Assembly: GCA_032115775.1 (NCBI GenBank)
Contig: JAUMBL010000077.1
Location: forward strand, 1 to 12,430
Reading direction: 5' to 3'
DNA from: M3007 sp032115775
GTDB taxonomy: Bacteria; Bacteroidota; Bacteroidia; Chitinophagales; Saprospiraceae
DNA length: 12,430 bases
The notes beneath the pieces are model-generated. The model made no database searches, had not been told where the DNA came from, and saw only the letters and a list, made by a program, of their open reading frames with translations. Made by a program: the position numbers and the translations under genes. Positions 1 through 6,387 of the stretch are shown in pieces. How positions within the stretch are numbered: position 1 is the stretch's first letter; every line of letters starts with the position of its first letter.

Positions 1-2
1 AT

Positions 3-2354
3 AGCTATATCCTGACGCGCACCTGGGGTGCCGTGGACAACTGCGGTAATTCGGCAGCGGCCACGCAAATTATTACCGTGCGCGATACCAAAGCGCCGGT
101 GTTCGCAAACGTGCCGGAAAATGTAACAGTCGAATGCAATGCCGTCCCCGCGCCAGGTACGCCCACCGCGACCGATAACTGCGACCAGCAGGTCGCGATA
201 AACTACCTCGGCCAGACGCGTCAGGACGGCAATTGCCCGGGTTGGTACGCGCTCAAGCGCAGCTGGGAAGCCGAGGATAATTGCGGCAACACCGTTACGG
301 CCACGCAAGTGATCGAGGTAAGGGACACCCAGGCGCCCGTATTTACCCCTGTACCGCCCGCAATTACGGTGAATTGTAACGCCGTGCCGCCGCCCGGCGC
401 GCCGGTTGCAGTAGATAATTGTGATCAGCAACCTGGTATCGCATTCAATGGCGAAATCCGCACAGACGGTCAATGCCCGAACACGTACACCCTCCTGCGC
501 TCCTGGATCGCGGTAGATCACTGCGGAAATTCCACGATCGCTACCCAGTTGATCGCTGTGCAGGATACCACGCCGCCGACCTTTACGGCGCCGGCCGACG
601 TGACGGTCTATGTGCGCGCAAATTGCGAATACGATGCGAATCTGCAAGTTGCCGGCGACGTGACGAACGAGTCGGATAACTGTTCCGCCAACCTCCAGGC
701 GGTCTTCACGGCCGATACCCTGCCGGTCAATACCGGCAAAACTAAATGGGTCGTGCGCCGACACTGGAAATTGACGGATGCCTGCGGAAATATGAGCACC
801 GTACAAGTACAGCGGATTCATGTGCAGGATACGATCCCGCCGGCTATCGTCTGTCCGCCTAATATCACCTTACAGGCTAATCAGACCTGCACGGCAGTCC
901 TGAATAACCTGCCGTACAGCGCGACAGACAACTGTTCGGGTATCCTGACAACCTACATCCGCAGCGGCGCGACGGCAGGAAACGGCGTAGGCGTACCGGT
1001 CGGACTGAGTTTCAACGCCGGCGTGACCACGGTGACGTTGGTAGCCACCGACGGCGTAGGCAATACGGCCGCGTGCAGTTTCACCGTCCAGGTTGTGAAT
1101 TGCGCGATTACGCTTGCGGGTCAAATCACGTTTGAACACAACAACGCACCCGTCCCGAACGCCACGGTCAATGTCACCGGCGATTTCAACGGGTTTAGTA
1201 TCACTAACATGAGCGGTAACTTCAACGTCAACATCCCGACCGGCTCCAATTTCGTCGTTCGACCTTCCAAACCTATCAATCCGCTCAACGGGGTTACTAC
1301 GGCAGACGGCCTGGCCATCTTCCAGCACGCCTCCGGCGGCGCGCAACTGCCCGCGCCGTTCAAGCGGATCGCGGCCGACGTACAGAAAGATAACGATATA
1401 GACGCTGCCGATGCCAACGTGATCTTCCAGGCGCTGCAAGGTAACTCCCTGGCGCTGCAAACGATGGCGAGCTCCTGGCGCTTCATTCCAAAATCGTATG
1501 TCTTCCCGAATCCGAATATTCCCTGGGGCTTCCCGGAACACCTTGCCCTCACCGGCGTATCCGGACCGCTTACCAACCTGAACTTTACAGGCGTCAAGCT
1601 TGGCGACGTCAACGGCAATGCCAACCCGGCGCTACGCCCCGGCCCGCCAGTAGTATTCTACGCCCAGGATCGCCTCCTGCAGTCCGGCTCAGAAATCACG
1701 GTCGAAATCCGCGTCAAAGACTTCGAGCAACTGGCAGCTTGGCAAACAGCCTTCGGCTTCAATCCGGAAGTGATCGCCTTCGCCAGCTTAGAATTTCCGT
1801 CCGCCGGCCCTGCAACACTCTCAGAAGCCGCCAATTTCGGTCTGTACAACGTAGCGAAAGGCGAAATCCGCGCGCTTTGGTACCAACTTGCCGCCGCCAG
1901 CCTGGCCGATGACGCCCCGCTGTTCCGCGTTCGTTTCCAAGTGCTCCAGAGCGGACAAATGCTCAGCGAGGTGCTGCAACTCAAACCGGAAGCGCTCGAA
2001 AGCCTTTGCTTCGACGCCGAGTTGGCGCAGGGGAGCCTCGAACTGCAATTTGTCGCCGCAACCACCAGCCTGGAAGAAATCCAGGCGCCCGGCATGGAAC
2101 TGCTGCAAAATCGCCCGAATCCATTCGTGGAGAAAACAAGCATCGGATTTACCCTCCCGGCTTCCTGCGACGCCACGCTCCGCATCCTTAGCGTGGACGG
2201 CCGCGAGTTGTGGCGCTATACCGGATTTTTCCCAGCCGGATACAGTGAGGTGGACTTCCTCCTCCACGACCGGCAGTACGCAGGCGTATTGTATTATGAA
2301 CTGATTACGCCGTTCGGAAAACGCGCGCGACGCATGGTAGCAGGAGGAAATTAG
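3..2354 (+). CDS. T9SS-exported HYR-repeat surface protein with dockerin-like and cohesin-like domains (5' partial)
   Basis: The frame is open to the left edge, and the codons before the GTG at 33 already encode repeat sequence (SYILTRTWGAVDNCGN), so the true start lies upstream. Numbering residues from that GTG: residues 1-17 end one module; about 18-97, 98-177 and 178-265 are HYR/Ig-like modules beginning D-T-x-x-P and containing DNC and DxCGN motifs; about 266-355 is a further HYR-like module; about 357-425 resembles a carboxypeptidase regulatory-like beta-sandwich; about 418-475 has two Asp/Asn-rich calcium-loop-like segments (NGVTTADGLAIFQH and DNDIDAADANVIFQAL), like a dockerin; about 540-680 resembles a cohesin-type beta-sandwich; 688-773 is a typical T9SS type A sorting signal (LLQNRPNPF, then DGRELW, ending KRARRMVAGGN). 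Such proteins cross the outer membrane by T9SS and are usually processed and anchored at the cell surface. Role is probably adhesion or matrix building; the substrate is unknown. Domain calls come from motif reading. Confidence 0.85.
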   Translation, partial: SYILTRTWGAVDNCGNSAAATQIITVRDTKAPVFANVPENVTVECNAVPAPGTPTATDNCDQQVAINYLGQTRQDGNCPGWYALKRSWEAEDNCGNTVTATQVIEVRDTQAPVFTPVPPAITVNCNAVPPPGAPVAVDNCDQQPGIAFNGEIRTDGQCPNTYTLLRSWIAVDHCGNSTIATQLIAVQDTTPPTFTAPADVTVYVRANCEYDANLQVAGDVTNESDNCSANLQAVFTADTLPVNTGKTKWVVRRHWKLTDACGNMSTVQVQRIHVQDTIPPAIVCPPNITLQANQTCTAVLNNLPYSATDNCSGILTTYIRSGATAGNGVGVPVGLSFNAGVTTVTLVATDGVGNTAACSFTVQVVNCAITLAGQITFEHNNAPVPNATVNVTGDFNGFSITNMSGNFNVNIPTGSNFVVRPSKPINPLNGVTTADGLAIFQHASGGAQLPAPFKRIAADVQKDNDIDAADANVIFQALQGNSLALQTMASSWRFIPKSYVFPNPNIPWGFPEHLALTGVSGPLTNLNFTGVKLGDVNGNANPALRPGPPVVFYAQDRLLQSGSEITVEIRVKDFEQLAAWQTAFGFNPEVIAFASLEFPSAGPATLSEAANFGLYNVAKGEIRALWYQLAAASLADDAPLFRVRFQVLQSGQMLSEVLQLKPEALESLCFDAELAQGSLELQFVAATTSLEEIQAPGMELLQNRPNPFVEKTSIGFTLPASCDATLRILSVDGRELWRYTGFFPAGYSEVDFLLHDRQYAGVLYYELITPFGKRARRMVAGGN
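84..827 (+). repeat. Tandem HYR-like protein modules, first two exactly 240 bp apart
   Basis: Module starts (codons for D-T-K/Q/T/I-x-P) fall at 84, 324, 564 and 828. The first two steps are exactly 240 bp (80 residues) and the third is 264 bp (88 residues). The modules starting at 84 and 324 share the layout CNAVP..PG.P.A.DNCDQQ..., a Cys-Pro, and a final D.CGN, with four cysteines each. The third module is more divergent. More copies probably lie upstream of the window. Confidence 0.85.
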
Positions 2355-2387
2355 AAATTTCGGATTGGTGGGGATTTCGGATTTTAC

Positions 2388-2429
2388 AAAACGGGCTGTC
2401 TCCCTAAAGACAGCCCGTTTTTTTATTTT
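2388..2429 (+). terminator. Rho-independent terminator after the T9SS surface protein gene
   Basis: A perfect 13-bp stem, AAAACGGGCTGTC (2388-2400) with GACAGCCCGTTTT (2409-2421), closes an 8-nt loop (TCCCTAAA). A T-rich tail follows (TTTATTTTT). It begins 34 nt after the TAG stop, the position expected for the terminator of this gene. Confidence 0.93.
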
Positions 2430-2635
2430 TTAGATTAGAAAGGGTACACATTTTTCCGGAGAGAACCCGGATACAGTTCTTTGAAATTTCGGAAAAAGAA
2501 AAGTGAAGGGGAAATTTGCGTTTTCGACGCATAAATTCCCCAGTCCATGCGCAAAAGCGCCTATAAAAATATTCTAAAATTTTTACACATTCCAGCCTTT
2601 AATGATCAAAGTTGTACATAATTATATAAATCACA

Positions 2636-2791
2636 TGAGGGTGTATCACAAGTATTTCGCCGCCTCCGGCGACGAAATAAAATAATGTTTGGTTTCATTT
2701 GTTTGATTTTTTTAGAAAAATCAAACAAATGAAACCAAACAAAATATTTTTTTGCTTAACAGATCTCTCACGGATTTATGATACACCCTCA
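2636..2791. repeat. Nested inverted-repeat element with two internal hairpins
   Basis: The element is bounded by a perfect 13-bp inverted repeat: TGAGGGTGTATCA at 2636-2648 and its reverse complement at 2779-2791. Inside are an 11-bp GC-rich hairpin with one mismatch (arms 2654-2664 and 2668-2678, loop TCC) and a perfect 26-bp hairpin (2686-2741). Folded as single-stranded DNA or RNA it would form a three-way junction. I see no target-site duplication: the flanks are ...AATCACA on the left and AAAAAAA... on the right. There is no transposase or reverse transcriptase gene beside it. It could be a MITE, a non-autonomous hairpin element, a retron-like noncoding relic or a structured RNA. Confidence 0.7.
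2686..2741. repeat. Perfect 26-bp inverted repeat with 4-nt loop
   Basis: The left arm (2686-2711) starts TGTTTGGTTTCATTTG and ends GATTTTT. The right arm (2716-2741) is its exact reverse complement, and the loop is TTAG (2712-2715). The next bases outward (A2685 and A2742) do not pair, so the repeat is bounded. On the - strand it is followed by TTATTTTATTTC, so it might also stop transcripts coming from amn, although it lies about 170 nt beyond that stop codon. Confidence 0.93.
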
Positions 2792-2909
2792 AAAAAAATT
2801 GCGAAGTATGGCAGAAAATGGGACTTTTTGAGCCGGACAGCGAGCCAGCTAAGTAGTTACTTTACTTCAAAAGGAATCAAGGGACTGGTTTACACAACCC
2901 GGTCTATTA

Positions 2910-3767
2910 TTATAGCTCGAATCGCAGGTGTTTGACCGTCGTGCCTTTGTAGATCAGTTGTTTGAGTGAGTCCACGCCGACGGACAGGTGCATATCGGCG
3001 AAGCTGCTGGTCACCTTGCGGTCGCTGGCCTCTGTTTTAATACCTTCCGGGGTCATGGGCATATCGCTGACGAGCAGCAGTGCGCCGGCGGGGATATGAT
3101 TTTTGAACGCGGCGACAAAGATCGTGGCCGTTTCCATATCAATGGCGATGCAGCGCAGGTCGCGCAGGCGTTGTTTAAAATCTTCGCGGTGTTCCCAGAC
3201 CCGTTTGTTGGTTGTATAGACGACGCCCGTCCAGTAGTCGCGGTCGTAGTCGCGGATAGTAGTGGACACTGCTTTTTGCAGGGCGAAGGCCGGCAGCGCG
3301 GGCACTTCCGGGGGCAGGAAGTCGTCGGAAGTACCTTCGCCGCGGATGGCTGCGATGGGCAGGATAAGATCGCCGATTTGATTTTTTCCGGTTTTCAGGC
3401 CGCCGCATTTACCGAGAAAGAGGACGGCTTTCGGTTGGATGCACTCCAACAAATCCACGATCAGGCCGGCGTTGGGGCTGCCGATCCCGAAATTGATGAT
3501 CGTAATATTATCGGCGGTGGCGACCTGCATAGGTTTATCGGCGCCGTACACCTCCACGCCGTGTTTTTCGGCGAACATGCGGACATAGTTGCCAAAATTC
3601 ACGAGCAGGATATATTGCCCGAAGCCCTCTAACGGCATACCGGTGTACCGCGGCAGCCAATCGCGCGCGATCCGGTTTTTGGCTTCTTTTTCGGTTTGTT
3701 GGTTTCGGGCGGCGAGATCGTTGAGATCGGCCTGTTCGAGTGGCGGGCGCTGTGCTGATTCGGACAT
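2910..3767 (-). CDS. amn: AMP nucleosidase, short Bacteroidota type
   Basis: This 285-residue protein belongs to the nucleoside phosphorylase fold and matches the short 'AMN-like' family of Bacteroidota. That family is predicted to split AMP into adenine and ribose 5-phosphate in the cytoplasm, for adenylate balance and purine salvage. Visible signs are NFGIGSPNAG and LFLGKCGGL (glycine-rich strand-loop segments around residues 93-125), IDMETATIF near 208-216 (the Met-Glu of this family contacts the ribose) and VSDMP near 232-237 (the Asp expected to contact the purine base). The protein lacks the extra N-terminal domain of the much longer E. coli Amn. It lies 57 nt downstream of rho on the same strand with no clear promoter or terminator between, so cotranscription is likely. 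The exact substrate is inferred from the family; another nucleoside phosphorylase activity is the main alternative. Confidence 0.82.
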   Translation of the reverse strand: MSESAQRPPLEQADLNDLAARNQQTEKEAKNRIARDWLPRYTGMPLEGFGQYILLVNFGNYVRMFAEKHGVEVYGADKPMQVATADNITIINFGIGSPNAGLIVDLLECIQPKAVLFLGKCGGLKTGKNQIGDLILPIAAIRGEGTSDDFLPPEVPALPAFALQKAVSTTIRDYDRDYWTGVVYTTNKRVWEHREDFKQRLRDLRCIAIDMETATIFVAAFKNHIPAGALLLVSDMPMTPEGIKTEASDRKVTSSFADMHLSVGVDSLKQLIYKGTTVKHLRFEL

Positions 3768-3824
3768 AAGCGACTATTTTCCGGGCGGTATGGGGAATTT
3801 GCAGGTCTGTACGACCGGGGATTG

Positions 3825-5897
3825 TTAGCGGTTCATAGACTCCAGGAAATCTTCATTGCTGCTGGTATTCAGCATGTGTTTTTTCATAAACTCCATAGCT
3901 TCTTCCGGTTTCATATCAGCCAGGTGGTTGCGGATGATAAACATCCGCTGCAGCGTATCGCGGTCGAGCAGCAAGTCTTCGCGGCGCGTACTGGATTTTG
4001 TCAGATCAATACTTGGATACAGCCTGCGGTTGGCCAGGTTCCGGTCGAGTTGGAGTTCCATATTGCCGGTGCCTTTAAATTCTTCGAAGATAACCTGGTC
4101 CATTTTAGAGCCCGTATCAATCAGCGCCGTGGCGAGGATCGTCAGCGAGCCGCCATTTTCGATTGCGCGGGCTGCCCCGAAGAATTTCTTGGGTTTTTGC
4201 AGGGCGGTGGCTTCTACCCCGCCGGAGAGCACCTTGCCGGAGGCGGGCGCCACGGTATTATAGGCGCGGGCCATACGGGTGATCGAATCGAGGAGAATGA
4301 CGACGTGGTGGCCGCATTCGACCATGCGTTTTGCTTTTTCGAGCACGATATTGGCGAGGCGGACGTGGTTATCGGCGGATTCGTCGAAGGTAGAAGCGAC
4401 CACTTCGGCATTTACGCTGCGGCGCATATCCGTCACCTCTTCCGGGCGTTCATCTATAAGCAGGATGATGACATAACATTCCGGGTGGTTTTTGGTAATT
4501 GCGTTGGCGATATCTTTGAGCAGGAACGTTTTACCTGTTTTAGGTTGCGCCACGAGCAATCCGCGTTGGCCTTTGCCGATGGGCGTAAAGAGCTCAATGA
4601 TGCGATTGCCGAAATCGCGACCGGTGGGGCTTACGATCAGGTTGAATTTTTTGGTAGGGAACAGCGGCGTCAGGTAATCAAAGGGTACGCGGTCGCGTAC
4701 ATCCTTTGGATCTAGGCCGTTAATTTTATTGACCTTCAGGAGGGCAAAGTATTTTTCTCCTTCCTTGGGCGGGCGCACGGTACCGCTGACAGTGTCGCCC
4801 GTGCGGAGGCCGAAGAGTTTGACCTGGGCTGGAGATACGTAAATATCGTCGGGGCTCGTTGCGTAGTTATAATCCGGTGCGCGTAGGAAGCCGTAGCCGT
4901 CCTGCATCATTTCCAGCGTGCCTTCTCCGTCAATAATGCCGTCAAGTTCGACGTCGAATTTTTCTTTCGCGATCACCGGCATGACCTCCTGCTCGGATTC
5001 CTGGCGTTGCGGACGCCGGGTTTCCTGGTCTGCTCGGGTAGATTCTTGGTTTGCGCCCTGCTGGCCGCGGACGAAGAGCATATCCTCCTCCTCCTCCCCT
5101 GCGATGATTTGAGCGGCGCCCTCTTCCTGTTCGCGGGTAAGTTTTTCTGCCTCCGGATCTACCAGAGCGGGGTTTCGCGGGTGCTGGCGGCGATCGCGGA
5201 AATTACGATCGCGGAAATTGCGATCGCGTTCGTTTCGATCAAAGCGCTCGCGGGGTTGTTGCTCGCGGGGTTGTTGCTCGCGGGGTTGTTGCTCGCGGGG
5301 TTGTTGCTCGCGGGGTTGTTGCTCGCGGGGTTGTTGCTCGCGGGGTTGTTGCTCGCGGGGTTGTTGCTCGCGAGGTTGTTGCTCGCGAGGTTGTTGCTCG
5401 CGAGGTTGTTGTTCGCTGCGGTCACGGTCGAATCGCGGTTCATTGCGATCGCGGAAATTTTGATCGCGTCGTTGGAAGCGTTCTTTAAATTCGCCTTCGC
5501 CCTGTCGGGTTTCGCGGGGTTGTTGGGGACGCTCGGGTGCGGGTTTAGGTACTTCCGGTGCAGGTTTTTCGGCCGCCGGCGGGTTTTTTGCGGGCGGTTG
5601 CGGTGGTTTTTGGCTGATGCGGCTGCGTTTTCCGCGCGCATTATTTTCATCTTCGGCGGGCTGTTCGGTTTTTTCCGGCACGGCGCGTCGGACGACTATT
5701 TTTCGGCCGGGCGCGGGTTCTTCCACGACCGGCACGAGTTCTCCGCCGGTTTTTTTCCCGGCGAGCGCCTGTTCGTCGAGGATTTTATACACTAAATCTT
5801 GTTTGGTGAGACGGTGGTATCCTTTAATATTGAGCTGCTGCGCGAGGTCTTTCAGCTCGGATACCAGCATGCCATTCAGTTGAAGAATGTCGTACAT
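3825..5897 (-). CDS. rho: Transcription termination factor Rho with large N-terminal disordered insertion
   Basis: Rho is the hexameric RNA helicase that loads on nascent RNA and ends transcription. In order: a Rho N-terminal helical domain (residues 1-45, NGMLVSELKDLAQQLNIKGY); a long charged, low-complexity region (about 50-300) rich in Pro, Arg, Gln and Glu, with RDRN/FRDRN stretches and 11 tandem EQQPR units at 162-216; the cold-shock-like RNA-binding domain (about 320-395, DGYGFLRAPDYNY); and the RecA-like ATPase with Walker A AQPKTGKT near 450, LLIDERPEEV, Walker B VVILLDS near 532, then SGGVEATALQKPKKFFGAARAIE and the arginine-finger region NMELQLDRNLANRR. At 690 residues it is far longer than E. 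coli Rho (419), all due to the insertion; the catalytic core looks intact. Large disordered insertions are known in Bacteroidota Rho and, in Bacteroides, have been tied to phase separation. The ATG at 5895-5897 opens directly into the conserved domain. Confidence 0.97.
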   Translation of the reverse strand: MYDILQLNGMLVSELKDLAQQLNIKGYHRLTKQDLVYKILDEQALAGKKTGGELVPVVEEPAPGRKIVVRRAVPEKTEQPAEDENNARGKRSRISQKPPQPPAKNPPAAEKPAPEVPKPAPERPQQPRETRQGEGEFKERFQRRDQNFRDRNEPRFDRDRSEQQPREQQPREQQPREQQPREQQPREQQPREQQPREQQPREQQPREQQPREQQPRERFDRNERDRNFRDRNFRDRRQHPRNPALVDPEAEKLTREQEEGAAQIIAGEEEEDMLFVRGQQGANQESTRADQETRRPQRQESEQEVMPVIAKEKFDVELDGIIDGEGTLEMMQDGYGFLRAPDYNYATSPDDIYVSPAQVKLFGLRTGDTVSGTVRPPKEGEKYFALLKVNKINGLDPKDVRDRVPFDYLTPLFPTKKFNLIVSPTGRDFGNRIIELFTPIGKGQRGLLVAQPKTGKTFLLKDIANAITKNHPECYVIILLIDERPEEVTDMRRSVNAEVVASTFDESADNHVRLANIVLEKAKRMVECGHHVVILLDSITRMARAYNTVAPASGKVLSGGVEATALQKPKKFFGAARAIENGGSLTILATALIDTGSKMDQVIFEEFKGTGNMELQLDRNLANRRLYPSIDLTKSSTRREDLLLDRDTLQRMFIIRNHLADMKPEEAMEFMKKHMLNTSSNEDFLESMNR
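5250..5414 (-). repeat. In-frame 15-bp minisatellite in rho, 11 copies (EQQPR)
   Basis: Eleven uninterrupted 15-bp units read GCGGGGTTGTTGCTC on the + strand and encode Glu-Gln-Gln-Pro-Arg on the - strand. The eight units from 5250 use GGG (Pro codon CCC). The three units from 5370 use AGG (CCT), and the last also has TTC instead of CTC. The near-identical DNA suggests recent expansion. Fifteen is a multiple of three, so copy changes keep rho in frame. Confidence 0.97.
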
Positions 5898-6218
5898 GAG
5901 GGATGATCGTAAAATGGGAACGTAAGTAAAATGAGCGCTTCAAGTCCGCTATCGGGACTATAAGCTATTGAATTGTTTGATGTGCAAATTGAATGCGTTG
6001 GCTGGAGAGCATAGACTCGGTAGGTACCGGTTTCTTTTTCGGAGGATCATGCGGTGGGTGCGCGGCGACAAAATCGGGGCGCCCAAACAGACCGGATTTT
6101 TTACACAAACGTATTCGGAATGTATTCAGCCCGCGAAAACCCTGCTATTTTTTTTAGTAGAGCCCGAAAGAAAGGCTTTTAATCGGAAAATTCTGCGCAC
6201 AGCAGAATCATGACGGAA

Positions 6219-6226
6219 CAAAGGTA
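6219..6226 (-). promoter_or_regulatory. Candidate Bacteroidota -7 promoter box for rho
   Basis: On the - strand this reads TACCTTTG, a perfect match to the Bacteroidota -7 element TAnnTTTG, pointing at rho. It is preceded by an A-rich stretch. The upstream TTG (-33) element is not clear at the usual distance. Transcription would begin near 6212, giving a 5' leader of roughly 315 nt. Confidence 0.5.
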
Positions 6227-6251
6227 GCGCTTTTTTTAATTTCACCCTATC

Positions 6252-6286
6252 TTGCGCCAAAATTTTATTGGTTGCGCCGGAATTTT
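6252..6286 (+). repeat. Two TTGCGCC-N2-AATTTT direct repeats, 20 bp apart
   Basis: TTGCGCC occurs at 6252-6258 and 6272-6278, each followed after two bases by AATTTT (6261-6266 and 6281-6286). The 20-bp step is close to two helical turns, so a protein bound at both would sit on one face. It lies about 100 bp upstream of serS and just upstream of the candidate rho promoter. An operator is possible; chance is not excluded. Confidence 0.4.
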
Positions 6287-6387
6287 GCGTCCAAAATTGT
6301 GTTTTATTAAATGTATCACCTTTTTAGACTATTTCCAGGCTCAAAAACGTATTTTTTTCACCTACTTTATATTATTCCGCACGGAAC

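Larger units (their letters stand above)
2430..2909. other. AT-rich intergenic stretch, no convincing gene
   Basis: This 480-bp gap lies between the + strand terminator and the 3' end of the - strand AMP nucleosidase gene. It is much richer in A+T than the genes. Visible structures are an imperfect hairpin at 2508-2541 (13 pairs with small bulges, loop TTTCG), a small GCGC-AAAA-GCGC hairpin at 2549-2560, and the nested inverted-repeat element at 2636-2791. The rest, including 2792-2909, shows nothing recognisable. A 68-codon open frame from the ATG at 2729 exists but has no recognisable content. Confidence 0.8.
5898..6387. other. Divergent rho/serS control region
   Basis: This 490-bp gap separates the divergent starts of rho (-) and serS (+). 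I see no credible gene in it. It holds a candidate rho promoter (6219-6226), a 7-bp hairpin ATTCTGC/GCAGAAT (6190-6196 with 6202-6208, loop GCACA) close to the expected rho transcript 5' end, a short AGTCC/GGACT hairpin (5943-5959) near the rho start, and a 20-bp-spaced direct repeat (6252-6286). No clear TAnnTTTG box is visible for serS on the + strand. The long rho leader leaves room for regulation by attenuation, but this is inference. Confidence 0.6.

Noticed and set aside
2636..2791. A complete retron (msr-msd plus reverse transcriptase)
   Set aside because: Only the noncoding topology is reminiscent. No reverse transcriptase or effector gene is present in the window, so I do not call it a retron.
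2729..2935. Open frame of 68 codons starting with an ATG inside the right arm of the palindrome and overlapping the amn 3' end
   Set aside because: No recognisable family, it overlaps a conserved gene on the other strand and starts within a hairpin. Its composition follows the AT-rich gap, so it is probably chance.
5007..5795. Long + strand open frames opposite the rho insertion (Leu-Leu-Ala-Gly and Arg-Gly-Cys-Cys-Ser repeats)
   Set aside because: They are shadows of the 15-bp minisatellite, whose unit length keeps every frame open. Rho on the - strand explains the sequence.
5968..6213. Possible 81-residue gene between rho and serS
   Set aside because: No recognisable domain, Arg/Lys-rich chance composition, and it runs antisense through the predicted rho leader.
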